Part shown: positions 8,196 to 17,249 of the stretch, piece by piece
Numbering within the stretch: the first letter of the stretch is position 1
Layout of the letters: the number at the start of each line of letters is the position of its first letter
Assembly (NCBI RefSeq): GCF_014268595.2
Contig: NZ_CP077091.1
Coordinates: forward strand, 890,501-954,500
Direction of reading: 5' to 3'
DNA: 64,000 nucleotides
From: Pseudomonas hamedanensis
GTDB lineage: Bacteria; Pseudomonadota; Gammaproteobacteria; Pseudomonadales; Pseudomonadaceae
The notes under the pieces: model-generated
Database searches by the model: none
What the model was told of the DNA's origin: nothing
What the model saw: only the letters and a program-made list of their open reading frames with translations
Position numbers and translations under genes: made by a program

Positions 8196-8476
8196 CCAGC
8201 GAGCGCGGCTCGAGCCAGGACTTCGCGCAACCCTGCTGTTTCGCGGTTGATATGGTCGCGTAGGGCGAAGTCGTTCAGATGCTGGAGGATCAGCGAGTGA
8301 GCCTGCTCCGGGGAAAGCGTTAGCCTTGCTTCAGCGGGGTGGGCCGTGAGGCTTATCTGATTGGCTTCAATACCGACTTGGATCGCGACAGTGTCGGCCA
8401 GGGAGTAAGCGGCGCGTTGCACCACGCTGAGCGGGTAGGCTGCGCTGTCGAGTTTCAGCGTGACTGGCCATGTCAT
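8177..8476 (-). CDS. hxsD: His-Xaa-Ser system protein HxsD
   Basis: A 99-residue small soluble protein opening the Hxs operon. It is made of an N-terminal beta-rich part (VTLKLDSAAYPLSVVQRAAY) and a helical C-terminus (LILQHLNDFALRDHINRET), matching the compact HxsD type by size, position and the LxLdxxxYpxxvvqrAaY pattern. By analogy with small partner proteins in other radical SAM peptide systems it may present the substrate to the maturases; this is inference. It overlaps hxsB by 19 bases. The operon promoter should lie in the following 345-base gap. Confidence 0.8.
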   Translation of the reverse strand: MTWPVTLKLDSAAYPLSVVQRAAYSLADTVAIQVGIEANQISLTAHPAEARLTLSPEQAHSLILQHLNDFALRDHINRETAGLREVLARAALAGCGISQ

Positions 8477-8821
8477 CGGAAGCGGTCCTTCAAATCCGTT
8501 GGGAACGTGTGGATTTTGCCGGTTGCCGAGGCATTATGCCATCATAATTTTTTACTTTTGCACGCATTTGTCCAGCGTGGTGGGTGATGGGCTCACTACG
8601 GCTCGGCCATTGATACGGGGTAGGGCCGAGGGTTCATATCTCCCTCAGTGCATCCATCCTCATCAATAGCCCACTTGGCCTAAGGCTGGGGGCATCCTTT
8701 TCAAACCATCCAAAGCATGCCCTCAAATGTGCCCCCAAGTAGCAATCCACTGGAAGTGAATGGAGCTCCATGGTTTGTTGAAAGTCAGAAATGATCAGAT
8801 AAACAGCCCATCCGGCGACGC
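8477..8821. other. Intergenic region upstream of hxsD
   Basis: This gap separates hxsD from the 3' end of the LysR gene, which reads in the same direction. It should carry the Hxs operon promoter: the minus strand has an AT-rich patch at about 8535-8565 with TATGAT and CATAAT as possible -10 boxes, but no convincing -35 at the right spacing. The part nearer the LysR gene holds no gene that I can support. Confidence 0.35.
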
Positions 8822-9736
8822 CTAAAGACTCTCAGGGTCGCCGAAAAACATCTGAATCCGCGACCGCAACCAACGCTCGCCCGGATCGTTATCCTGCGAG
8901 CCGCGCCATGCCATGTGCAGTTCGAAGGTGCGCGTGGGCAGCGGTGGATCCTCGGCGCGCAGACCGCCAGCCGCGGTCAGGGCTTCTGCTGTGTAATCCG
9001 GGACAGTCGCGACGATGTCTGTGCCCGCCAGCAGTGTCCCCAACCCGTTGAACTGTGGCACCGCCAGCACGACGTGCCGTTTGCGTCCGAGCTTTTCCAG
9101 TTCTTCATCGACAAAACCACTGAGATCGCCGGCGAAGGACACCAGTGCATGCGGCCGGGCGCAGTAGTCGTCCAGGCTCAAGGGGCCGGGGACGGTGTCG
9201 GCGCGCAGCAGTTTCGGGGCGCTGCGGCGCAAGACTTTGCGTTTGGCGTTGGCCGGCAGGTCGGTGGTGTAGCTGACGCCGATGGAGATCTCGCCGGAGG
9301 CCAGCAGGCCCGGCATCAATATGTAATTGACCCGCCGCACGACGAGGACGATGCCCGGCGCTTCGGCGCGCAGACGTTTGAGCAGCATCGGCAGCAAGGC
9401 GAACTCGACGTCATCGGACAGGCCGATGCGGAACACCGAGGTGCTGGTCGCCGGATCGAAATCCGCGGCGCGGCTGACCGCGGTGGAAATCGAATCGAGG
9501 GCAGGCGAGAGCAGGGCGAAGATTTCCACCGCACGGGCGGACGGTTCCATACTCCGGCCGGTGCGCACGAACAGCGGATCATCGAACAGGCTGCGCAGGC
9601 GAGAAAGCGCCGCGCTGATGGCCGGTTGACCGAGGAAGAGCTTTTCCGCGGCCCGAGTCACACTGCGTTCGTGCATCAATGTTTCGAACACGATCAGCAG
9701 GTTCAGGTCGACACGACGCAGGTCATTACGATTCAT
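8822..9736 (-). CDS. LysR-family transcriptional regulator
   Basis: With the ATG at 9736 the protein has 304 residues beginning MNRNDLRRVDLNLL, the usual opening of this family; an in-frame ATG at 9799 would add 21 atypical residues. Residues 8-67 are the winged helix-turn-helix (RAAEKLFLGQPAISAALSRL), and 90-300 the periplasmic-binding-like effector domain. AGGACT upstream is a fair ribosome-binding site. The gene is divergent from the oxidoreductase at 10007, so it probably controls that gene and itself through the shared 270-base region. The effector is unknown. Confidence 0.9.
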   Translation of the reverse strand: MNRNDLRRVDLNLLIVFETLMHERSVTRAAEKLFLGQPAISAALSRLRSLFDDPLFVRTGRSMEPSARAVEIFALLSPALDSISTAVSRAADFDPATSTSVFRIGLSDDVEFALLPMLLKRLRAEAPGIVLVVRRVNYILMPGLLASGEISIGVSYTTDLPANAKRKVLRRSAPKLLRADTVPGPLSLDDYCARPHALVSFAGDLSGFVDEELEKLGRKRHVVLAVPQFNGLGTLLAGTDIVATVPDYTAEALTAAGGLRAEDPPLPTRTFELHMAWRGSQDNDPGERWLRSRIQMFFGDPESL

Positions 9737-9925
9737 CTGGAGTCCTGGCAGAGTCATCAAGCTTGACGAGAGCGGCCATATGAGAACAATGGCCGGCATG
9801 AATCTTACGGGGAAAGGCTGGTACTCTGCACCGGAAAATTCAGCTTTACCGAGACGGCGACCACAGTTTTTTCAGCGTTTGTGCCCGTGCCGCTTCTGCT
9901 GCGGAATCAATGACAGGCATGTCGA

Positions 9926-9935
9926 CTATTAATAG
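9926..9935. promoter_or_regulatory. Possible regulator-binding palindrome in a divergent promoter
   Basis: CTATTAATAG is a perfect 10-base palindrome between the LysR gene and the oxidoreductase, 71 bases before the latter's start. It has the AT-rich dyad look of a LysR site, though it lacks a clear T-N11-A frame. Assignment is by position only. Confidence 0.3.
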
Positions 9936-10006
9936 CCACTGATGGTCTTGGGTCAAAAGCCCAGATAGAGTTCATGGCATTAGAGGTTACTTTGACGAGG
10001 TTTGCG

Positions 10007-11029
10007 ATGTCCCGCACGATCCGTTTTCACAAGTTTGGTCCGGCCGAGGTGCTCAAATGCGAAGAGCATGCGGCCGCTCAGCCAGGTCCTGGCGAAGTGC
10101 AGGTGCGTGTCGAGGCGATCGGCATCAGCTGGTACGACACCTTATGGCGTCAGAACCTGGCCTCGTCACAGGCACGGCTGCCTTCGGGCCTGGGTCATGA
10201 AATGGCGGGGGTGGTCACTGCCGTCGGCGCCGATGTCGAAGACCTCAGCGTCGGTGACAAAGTCGCCAGTTTCCCGGCCGAAAGCCCGAACGACTATCCG
10301 GTTTACGGCGAGTCGATCGTGTTGCCGCGTACCGCGCTGACCCGTTACCCGGATGTACTCAGCCCGATCGAAGCCAGCGTGCATTACACGCCGCTGTTGA
10401 TCGCCTACTTTGCCTACGCCGATCTGGCGCGGGTAAAGCCCGGGCAGTTTGCCCTGGTCACCGACGCGAGTCATTGCGCCGGCCCCTCGTTTGTCCAGTT
10501 GGGCAAGGCGCTGGGCGTGCGGGTCATTGCCGCGACCAAAACAGCGGAGGAGCGCGAGTATCTGCTATCCCTCGGCGCGGAAAAGGTGATTGTCACCGAG
10601 GAAGAAGATCTGTTGATGCGCATCAACAAGATCACCGACAACCGTGGCGTCGATGTAGTCTTCGATGGCCTTGGCGGCCCGCAGATGTCATTGCTTGGCG
10701 ATGTTCTCGCACCGCGCGGCAGCCTCGTCTTGTACGGCCTGCAGGGTGGTAACCAGACGCCATTCCCGGCGTGTGCAGCGTTCCAGAAGAACATCCAGTT
10801 CTTTGTGCACTGCATCGGCAACTTCACTGGCAAGCCGGAACTGGGCATCACTCAGGATCACGTCGCCCTGCAACGTGCCCTGCGCGACATCAACCAGTTG
10901 ACCGCTGATCGTGTGTTGCTGCCGCTCAAGACTCGCGTGTTCGCATTCAACGAGTTCGTCGAAGCTCACCGCTACATGGACGAATGCCCTTGCCGCGAGC
11001 GGGTTGCCCTTCAAGTCGAACCGGCGTAA
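10007..11029 (+). CDS. Zinc-type alcohol dehydrogenase / quinone oxidoreductase (MDR superfamily)
   Basis: A 340-residue medium-chain dehydrogenase/reductase starting MSRTIRFHKFGPAEVL. The N-terminal GroES-like part has GHEMAGVVTAVGADVEDL, and the central Rossmann part has LVTDASHCAGPSFVQLGKALG, SLGAEKVIV and VFDGLGGPQMSLLG. The structural-zinc cysteine cluster of true alcohol dehydrogenases is absent, so an NADPH-dependent quinone or enal reductase is more likely than alcohol oxidation. The ATG at 10007 follows GAGG; an in-frame ATG at 9974 would add 11 residues. It is divergent from the LysR regulator and closed by a strong terminator at 11041. Confidence 0.85.
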   Translation: MSRTIRFHKFGPAEVLKCEEHAAAQPGPGEVQVRVEAIGISWYDTLWRQNLASSQARLPSGLGHEMAGVVTAVGADVEDLSVGDKVASFPAESPNDYPVYGESIVLPRTALTRYPDVLSPIEASVHYTPLLIAYFAYADLARVKPGQFALVTDASHCAGPSFVQLGKALGVRVIAATKTAEEREYLLSLGAEKVIVTEEEDLLMRINKITDNRGVDVVFDGLGGPQMSLLGDVLAPRGSLVLYGLQGGNQTPFPACAAFQKNIQFFVHCIGNFTGKPELGITQDHVALQRALRDINQLTADRVLLPLKTRVFAFNEFVEAHRYMDECPCRERVALQVEPA

Positions 11030-11040
11030 CGCCGGCTACC

Positions 11041-11067
11041 AGAGTCCGTGGCCCCACGGACTCTTTT
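11041..11067 (+). terminator. Intrinsic terminator after the oxidoreductase
   Basis: AGAGTCCGTGG and CCACGGACTCT form a perfect 11-bp stem closed by CC and followed by TTTT, 11 bases after the stop codon. Confidence 0.85.
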
Positions 11068-11577
11068 GCGTTTATGCCGCGTTGAAATACACACCTCTCT
11101 GATCCGGGATTTTCTCGCCGCTCAGCAACTGAGCTGGTTTTTCCTGTTGATCTGTATCTACTAATCACAATGTAAGCCCTGATAATTGAGTGATTACTTT
11201 CATCTCAAGGAATGAGCCATGGCTGTGCATTCAATTTGTCTCCGGCAATATCAAACGGCTAGCGTTATTCGCTTTGTCAGGTTCTGTTTAATTGCTGTAG
11301 GCATATTCCGAAACTGCTTCTCTTTTTCTTGTACTCATTTGGTGTCGGACCTTGTCGGAAGTTTCCTAGGATATTTTCGCGATATAAAAAAACCTTAAAA
11401 AACAAATAGATAGAGCTGCGAGATGGCTGATTTTCGGGCTTTTCTGCGCTCAAGTGTTTCAAGTGACTACAACTTTGTAAGTGTTAGCATTTGGGCGTCT
11501 ATTACTTATTGATGAATTGCCATGCAGCAGAGACTCCAGTCCGCATGGCGTGAAATTTCGATTCCGGGTAAATACTG
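11068..11577. other. AT-rich intergenic region before the unknown 487-residue protein gene
   Basis: About 510 bases with markedly lower GC than the surroundings, especially 11270-11470. It contains a weak hairpin with a T run (GCTCAG/CTGAGC, then TTTTT, 11120-11142) and one small open frame reported separately. Promoters for the gene at 11578 are expected here. No RNA gene was recognised. Confidence 0.4.
11219..11398 (+). CDS. Possible small basic protein, 59 residues
   Basis: An ATG at 11219 preceded by AAGGA at good spacing opens a 59-codon frame (MAVHSICLRQYQTASVIRF onward) ending in TAA at 11396-11398. It is rich in Phe, Cys and Arg and contains a short hydrophobic stretch (RFCLIAVGIF). 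No family was recognised. The AT-rich sequence makes a chance frame quite possible; the ribosome-binding site is the only positive sign. Confidence 0.25.
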   Translation: MAVHSICLRQYQTASVIRFVRFCLIAVGIFRNCFSFSCTHLVSDLVGSFLGYFRDIKKP

Positions 11578-13041
11578 ATGAGCACGATCCATGATCAGGC
11601 AATGAACTATGTCTATCAGCAAGTGTTACAACGCTTGCTGGGTTTCTTCTCGCGCGCAGAACGCACTGCATTGCAGTTATTGATCCAGCGCCTGGTCGCA
11701 GCGGCTGGCGGCATGGATAACATCGGGCATTTCAAGGTGCTGGTGAATCAGTCCGGGTCTCGCGACAGCTGCTACACGCTGGCCTTGCTTCGGGCGGCGC
11801 AGTTGAGTATCGCTGGGCGTGCCCCGGCGACCTTCCAGCTGCGCGTGGCAACGCTACGCTGGAATGGCGAACGTCCCGCGGCCTTGCAGAACATGCACCG
11901 CAGCTACAGCGCGCTGTTCCTTTACGACGATCCTCGGGTCGAGTTGCTGATGGTGGACCACTGCGAGGTTTTGCCGTTCGACCATCGTGCGCCCATCAGC
12001 GAGGCGGGGCGCGAGTCCAGCCGCATCAATCTGATGCTGGTCGGCCATTGCCGCAACTGGATTGAAACGCTGGAACTATGGGATGACGCTTACCTGGCAA
12101 CGGCCGATTATTACGGCCAGATCGCCCGTTGGAATAACGGCGTCGATGCCATGGTCAGTACCGAATCGACAGCCAGCCAGCAGCACTTTCTCGACGGTTT
12201 GAATCGTGCAGTACAGCGGGTAGGGCTGGCCGGTCCGCTGCCGGATGGCGCCGGATTCGACATGCTGTTCGCGCTGCTCGACGGGTTGGGTAATGACTTT
12301 TACCGTGGGTTCAATATCGAGGAAGAACGTGCGCAATGGCGTCCCGAAGGCCAATTTGAAACCTGCCGGCGTGCCCACTTCATCGACATCAACGACATGA
12401 TCGTCGGCGGGCCTGAGGAGCGCTGGCCGCTGCTTGGCGATTTTCTCGAGTTCGATGCCGATGACCTGACGCTTTACCCCTGTGACGAGCCCTTCGCGGA
12501 CCCGTTGGTTTCGGCGCATTTGCGCGGGTTGCATGCACAGTTCATCGAGGGGCGGACGTATCAGGCGGGCGTCAGTGATTACCTCGAGGCGCGGCTGGTC
12601 AGGATGCGTAAGGAGTCGGTGCCCGAGCCGGTTTGCGAGCAGTTGCTGGCAAGCCTTGGCAATGTTCAGCCATCTGACCCTTTGCACGCGGCAGAAAGTT
12701 ATCTGTTGAAGAGCTTCGATCTTAATGAAGTGCAGCTGACGTGCCTGCTGTTCGCGCCGTTCATCGATGCTGGTGCCGGTCTTGAACGGTTCCTGCGCAA
12801 TTGCCATCCGGGAATGCTGGTCGCCATGCCGGACCTGCACCGTGCAATGCAGGGCTTGCAGGCGCCGGAGCAAGTTCTGAAGTGGATGACCGACGTCAGC
12901 GGATTGCCGACCGTCTTGATCGAACGTCTCTATGCAATGGGGCCGGTGCAAATCTCGGCCGTGCGCGAAAGTGCCTCACGCGATGGTTGCCAGAGCGGGA
13001 CGGGGACTGTGCCGGCAGTCGAACGGTCGACGGAAAGCTGA
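11578..13041 (+). CDS. Hypothetical protein, 487 residues, paired with a MocR regulator
   Basis: A long, clearly coding protein that I do not recognise. No signal peptide or membrane segment is visible. The N-terminal 60 residues are helical (QQVLQRLLGFFSRAERTALQ); the rest is rich in Asp, Glu, Trp and aromatic residues, for example WIETLELWDDAYLATADYYG and FLEFDADDLTLYPCDEPF, suggesting a globular all-alpha or mixed fold. The start at 11578 sits at the first ATG after the AT-rich leader. The stop lies 49 bases before the GTG of the MocR-type regulator on the same strand, so the two are probably co-transcribed. No function is proposed. Confidence 0.8.
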   Translation: MSTIHDQAMNYVYQQVLQRLLGFFSRAERTALQLLIQRLVAAAGGMDNIGHFKVLVNQSGSRDSCYTLALLRAAQLSIAGRAPATFQLRVATLRWNGERPAALQNMHRSYSALFLYDDPRVELLMVDHCEVLPFDHRAPISEAGRESSRINLMLVGHCRNWIETLELWDDAYLATADYYGQIARWNNGVDAMVSTESTASQQHFLDGLNRAVQRVGLAGPLPDGAGFDMLFALLDGLGNDFYRGFNIEEERAQWRPEGQFETCRRAHFIDINDMIVGGPEERWPLLGDFLEFDADDLTLYPCDEPFADPLVSAHLRGLHAQFIEGRTYQAGVSDYLEARLVRMRKESVPEPVCEQLLASLGNVQPSDPLHAAESYLLKSFDLNEVQLTCLLFAPFIDAGAGLERFLRNCHPGMLVAMPDLHRAMQGLQAPEQVLKWMTDVSGLPTVLIERLYAMGPVQISAVRESASRDGCQSGTGTVPAVERSTES

Positions 13042-13090
13042 GTGTGAGCCAATTGTCAGGACTTGCGTCGGTGTTTACGGAACCGGCGTT

Positions 13091-14491
13091 GTGAAAGCGC
13101 CGCGGGAAAATGACTTCGTTTATCAGGCGGTCTACCGGTATCTGACGATGCTGATTGAAGAAGCGGGGAGTCATGCGCCGGTGCGCATGCCTTCATTGCG
13201 GCAATTGGCAGACCGGTTGAATGTGTCGATCTCGACCGTGCAGTACGCGTACTCCTTGCTGGAAAAAGAGGGCCGGGTGTACTCAATCGCCAAGTCGGGC
13301 TATTACGCGCCAGCGCTGTTGGCGACAGACACGCCCGACAGTGGCAGTGATCTGCTCGAAACCGTGTACGTCAACGCCCGCCGCCCGGGGATGTGTGTGT
13401 TGAGCGCCGACGAGCCGGCTTCGCTGCAACCTTTGGATAGCCCGTTATTGACGCTTGAGCGAGAACTCTTGCGTCAGTATCCAAGACAATTGCAAACGAT
13501 CGCGCAGCCCTGCGGCGAGCTGGAATTGCGCACGGTGTTGGCCGCACGCTATACCACCTCGACGGCGAATTGCTGGTATGCCGATGACGTTTACGTTGGC
13601 GCCGACCTGCGTGGCGTACTGGAAATCCTGATCTCGGTACTGCAATTGCGTCAGGCGACTGTGGTGGTGGAGTCGCCTTGCGACTGGGTAATCCTGCGCC
13701 TGCTGGATGCGGCCGAAGTGCGGGTCATCGAGCTGCCCGTGCTGGCCGAGGGTGCGCTGGATCTGACGGCGCTGGAGGGCTTGCTCAAACGTGAACCGGT
13801 CAAGCTGGTTCTGTTGTCATCCGCGCTGAGCATGCCTCAGGGCAATCTGTTATCTGCGGCCAACTGCCAGGCTATCGCCCATCTGCTGGGCTGCCACGGC
13901 ACTTGGGTGCTGGAGAACGATTGTTATAGCGAACTCGACGAATCGGGCAGCGGCCAGCGTCTGCGTGACTGGCTTGATCCTGATCGCCTGCTGGTGTTTT
14001 CCACATTCGAGAAATTCATGGGTGCCGAGGCGCCGTTCGGTTTTGTGCTATCGCGCCACTGGCGCAGCGAGCTGCAGCGACATTTTCTGCTGCGTGCGTT
14101 TCGTCTGTCGCCGATCCGCCAAAAAGCCATTGCCAGACTGCTGGGAAGCGGACGGCTGGATCAACATCTGGCCGTCCTGCGGCGAATGCTCAAGGAACGT
14201 CGCACGCAGTTGATCCAGTTATTGCGCGAGCGCCTGGTGGACGCGCTGCACATGGTCGAACCGCAGGGTGGGGCGACCGTCTGGGTGGGTTCGTTACGTC
14301 CGGTGGACATGGAACGTGTGTTTCATCGTCTGCTCAGGCAGCAGATCATCGTTGCGCCGGGAGCGCTGTTCAGTCTCGAGGGTTTGCACAGCGATTACCT
14401 GCGTTTGAGCTCGCTGGGGCATGGCGAGCGCGATCTGGGCACTGTCATCGGCTTGCTGGGCGATGCCTTGCGCTTGTCCCAGCGTGGATAA
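13091..14491 (+). CDS. MocR-type regulator (GntR winged helix plus aminotransferase-like domain)
   Basis: The most plausible start is GTG at 13091 (MKAPRENDFVYQAVYRYLTM), preceded by GGAA; the open frame upstream overlaps the previous gene. It has 466 residues. The first 75 are a GntR winged helix with SLRQLADRLNVSISTVQYAYSLLE. The rest is a fold-type-I aminotransferase-like domain: ENDCYSEL fits the Asp/Tyr cofactor motif, and Lys in FSTFEKFMG sits where the PLP-binding lysine is expected, although the usual SKT.xPGLR context is altered. It probably binds pyridoxal phosphate or a derivative and regulates the adjacent unknown gene; this is inference. Confidence 0.88.
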   Translation: MKAPRENDFVYQAVYRYLTMLIEEAGSHAPVRMPSLRQLADRLNVSISTVQYAYSLLEKEGRVYSIAKSGYYAPALLATDTPDSGSDLLETVYVNARRPGMCVLSADEPASLQPLDSPLLTLERELLRQYPRQLQTIAQPCGELELRTVLAARYTTSTANCWYADDVYVGADLRGVLEILISVLQLRQATVVVESPCDWVILRLLDAAEVRVIELPVLAEGALDLTALEGLLKREPVKLVLLSSALSMPQGNLLSAANCQAIAHLLGCHGTWVLENDCYSELDESGSGQRLRDWLDPDRLLVFSTFEKFMGAEAPFGFVLSRHWRSELQRHFLLRAFRLSPIRQKAIARLLGSGRLDQHLAVLRRMLKERRTQLIQLLRERLVDALHMVEPQGGATVWVGSLRPVDMERVFHRLLRQQIIVAPGALFSLEGLHSDYLRLSSLGHGERDLGTVIGLLGDALRLSQRG

Positions 14492-14597
14492 CGTTAAAAA
14501 ACATCGGACGCACTTCGGAAACATCCCATCGCCCCGCGGTCAAACTGCCAGTAAACTGCGCTGTATTTCCTGAACCACTCGATTTCAGAGGTTTTGC

Positions 14598-16244
14598 ATG
14601 ACACTCAGTCCTTTTGCGGGCAAACCGGCACCGGCAGATTTGTTGGTCGACATCCCGCGACTGGTTACGGCCTATTACACCGGCCAGCCTGATGCATCGG
14701 TTTCCACCCAGCGTGTGGCGTTCGGTACATCCGGCCACCGGGGCAGCTCCTTCGACTTGAGTTTCAATGAATGGCACGTGCTGGCCATCAGCCAGGCGAT
14801 TTGCCTGTACCGCGAAGCCCAGGGCATCACCGGTCCGCTGTTCGTCGGTATCGACACGCACGCACTGTCGACCCCGGCCGGGGCGAGCGCGCTGGAAGTG
14901 CTTGCCGCCAACGGTGTCACAGTGATGATTGCCGAAGGCGATGAGTACACGCCAACGCCGGCTATCTCCCACGCCATTCTTTGCTATAACCGTGGCCGTA
15001 CCTCGGGTCTGGCTGACGGTATCGTCATTACACCGTCGCACAACCCGCCACAAAGCGGTGGCTATAAATACAACCCGACCAATGGCGGTCCGGCTGATAC
15101 GCACATCACCAAGTGGATCGAAGCCAAGGCCAACGAATTGCTCGCCAACAAACTGGCGGGTGTAAAGCGCATCAGTTACGAGCAGGCACTCAGGGCCAAC
15201 ACCACCCATCGTCACGATTACCTGAACACCTACGTTGCCGACCTGATCAACGTCATCGATTTCGACGCCATCCGTGACGCCAAACTGCGTCTGGGCGTCG
15301 ATCCGCTGGGCGGAGCAGGGGTGCGCTACTGGTCCGCCATTGCCGAGCACTATCGTCTTGATCTTGATGTGGTGAACAAAGAAGTCGATTCGACGTTTCG
15401 TTTCATGACCGTCGACTGGGACGGGCAGATCCGCATGGACCCGTCGTCCAGCCATGCCATGCAAGGTCTGATCGGCCTCAAAGAGCGTTTCGACGTCGCG
15501 TTCGCTTGCGACCCTGACCACGATCGCCATGGCATCGTTACGCCATCCGGTGGCTTGCTCGCGCCGAACAATTACCTGGCCGTGTCCATTGATTATCTGT
15601 TCCAGAACCGTGAGCAATGGCGCGCCGATGCGGCGGTGGGTAAAACCGTGGTCAGCAGTGGCCTGATCGATCGCGTTGCCAAGCGTCTGGGGCGTCGCCT
15701 GTACGAGGTGCCGGTCGGCTTCAAGTGGTTCGCTGACGGTCTGTTTGACGGTTCGCTCGGTTTTGGTGGGGAAGAGAGCGCCGGCGCATCGTTCCTGCGC
15801 AAGGACGGCGGTGTCTGGAGTACCGACAAGGACGGTCTGATTCCGGCCTTGCTCGCCGCCGAAATGACCGCGCGTACCGGTCGCGATCCAAGCCAGGCTT
15901 ACCGCGCGCTGACCGATGAACTGGGCGAGCCGTTCTCGGTTCGCGTCGACGCCAAGGCCAACCCACAGCAGAAAGCCCTGCTGAGCAAGCTGTCGCCCGA
16001 GCAGGTGACCTCGACCGAGCTGGCCGGTGAGCCGATCCAGCGCATTCTCAGTCACGCGCCGGGCAACGATCAGGCCATCGGAGGCCTGAAGGTGATGACT
16101 GAAAACGGCTGGTTCGCGGCGCGTCCATCGGGTACCGAGGACATCTACAAGATCTACGCCGAAAGCTTCGTCGGTGAGGACCACCTCAAGCAATTGGTGG
16201 CAGAAGCGCAAACACTGGTGGATGGCGCCATTTCCGGCCAGTGA
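14598..16244 (+). CDS. pgm: Phosphoglucomutase (alpha-D-glucose phosphate-specific)
   Basis: A 548-residue enzyme interconverting glucose 1-phosphate and glucose 6-phosphate, feeding glycogen, trehalose and cell-surface sugar synthesis. The phosphorylated serine is Ser147 in [11 protein letters not shown]; the metal loop is [11 protein letters not shown]; the C-terminal phosphate-binding loop is [12 protein letters not shown]. Length matches the E. coli Pgm type. It starts at ATG 14598 about 107 bases after the MocR gene and is closed by a terminator shared with the convergent pirin gene, so it appears monocistronic. Confidence 0.95.
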   Translation: MTLSPFAGKPAPADLLVDIPRLVTAYYTGQPDASVSTQRVAFGTSGHRGSSFDLSFNEWHVLAISQAICLYREAQGITGPLFVGIDTHALSTPAGASALEVLAANGVTVMIAEGDEYTPTPAISHAILCYNRGRTSGLADGIVITPSHNPPQSGGYKYNPTNGGPADTHITKWIEAKANELLANKLAGVKRISYEQALRANTTHRHDYLNTYVADLINVIDFDAIRDAKLRLGVDPLGGAGVRYWSAIAEHYRLDLDVVNKEVDSTFRFMTVDWDGQIRMDPSSSHAMQGLIGLKERFDVAFACDPDHDRHGIVTPSGGLLAPNNYLAVSIDYLFQNREQWRADAAVGKTVVSSGLIDRVAKRLGRRLYEVPVGFKWFADGLFDGSLGFGGEESAGASFLRKDGGVWSTDKDGLIPALLAAEMTARTGRDPSQAYRALTDELGEPFSVRVDAKANPQQKALLSKLSPEQVTSTELAGEPIQRILSHAPGNDQAIGGLKVMTENGWFAARPSGTEDIYKIYAESFVGEDHLKQLVAEAQTLVDGAISGQ

Positions 16245-16252
16245 CAGCACAA

Positions 16253-16286
16253 AAAAAAGGGGCGATCTCAAGGTCGCCCCTTTTTT
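16253..16286. terminator. Bidirectional terminator between pgm and the pirin gene
   Basis: GGGGCGA and TCGCCCC pair around an 8-base loop, flanked by an A run on the left and a T run on the right. It can therefore end transcription from both convergent genes. Confidence 0.9.
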
Positions 16287-16295
16287 GCCTGCGTT

Positions 16296-16991
16296 TTACG
16301 CCAGATCCACCAGCACGATTTCGCTGTCCTCGATGGCCGTGACTGTCAGCACCTGCTCATGGGTCACCGCCACGCCATCGCGCGCCTGAGCGCGTAAACC
16401 GTTGACGTCGATCACGCCGGTCGCCGGAACCAGGTAGGCGCGACGACCTTCATCGAGCCGATACTCTGCGGTTTCGCCAGCCTTGACGTTGGCCGCGACC
16501 AAACGAGCATTGGCGCGAATGCGCAGGCTTTGATCGTCGCCAGCCTTGCCGCTGGCGAGTGTCACGAAGCCTTCACGCTGCCCCTTGGGGAAAGGTTTCG
16601 CGCCCCATGACGGCGGTGCGCCGGTTTCGGTAGGAAGAATCCAGATCTGGAAGATTTTCGTGTGCTTGTCTTCCAGGTTGTATTCGCTGTGAGCGATGCC
16701 GGTGCCAGCGCTCATCACTTGCACGTCGCCCGCTTCGGTTCGGCCTTTGTTGCCCAGGTTGTCCTGATGGGTAATCGCACCTTCGCGGACATAGGTGATG
16801 ATTTCCATGTCGCGGTGCGGATGCTGAGGGAAGCCAGTGCCGGGGGCAATGATGTCGTCGTTCCACACCCGCAGGTTGCCCCAACTCATGCGGTTCGGGT
16901 CGTAGTACTCAGCGAAAGAAAAGTGGTGGTGGGCATCCAGCCAGCCGTGATGGGCACCGCCCAGGGAGTTGAAAGGTCTGAGTTCCAGCAT
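16296..16991 (-). CDS. Pirin-family protein
   Basis: A 231-residue bicupin. The metal ligands of pirins are all present: His57 and His59 in FPQHPHRDME, His101 and Glu103 in GIAHSEYN. The opening HHHFSFAEYYDP is also typical. Bacterial pirins of this type can show quercetin 2,3-dioxygenase activity or act as metal-dependent sensors, and the natural substrate is unclear. The C-terminal cupin is the shorter, metal-free half. It is convergent with pgm. Confidence 0.92.
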   Translation of the reverse strand: MLELRPFNSLGGAHHGWLDAHHHFSFAEYYDPNRMSWGNLRVWNDDIIAPGTGFPQHPHRDMEIITYVREGAITHQDNLGNKGRTEAGDVQVMSAGTGIAHSEYNLEDKHTKIFQIWILPTETGAPPSWGAKPFPKGQREGFVTLASGKAGDDQSLRIRANARLVAANVKAGETAEYRLDEGRRAYLVPATGVIDVNGLRAQARDGVAVTHEQVLTVTAIEDSEIVLVDLA

Positions 16992-17249
16992 CTTCGTCGC
17001 CTCGAAAAGTTCGCCATGGGCTGTGTCCCATGGTTGATGGAGGCGATCATCTATCAGTTAATCATCGATAAAAAGCGTAAAAACTGCGGCATGATGATCC
17101 GGTTTTTTGATCAGTTGGGCGCTGGTAATGGTCTTATCTCACCTTCACTTCGTCACCTAAACCAATGACCCGTAAGCATTTCGCTAGAACTTGCCGGCGA
17201 ATACAGACACCATAGCCGCCAACAGCCTCAGACACTGGAGCCCGTCAGC

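Noticed and set aside
8822-9766. Plus-strand 283-codon frame opposite the LysR gene
   Set aside because: It is a Gln/Arg/Gly-rich mirror translation of the regulator without domain features.
14445-16271. 608-codon minus-strand frame opposite pgm
   Set aside because: It is a mirror frame of a well-identified gene, a common effect of high-GC codon use.
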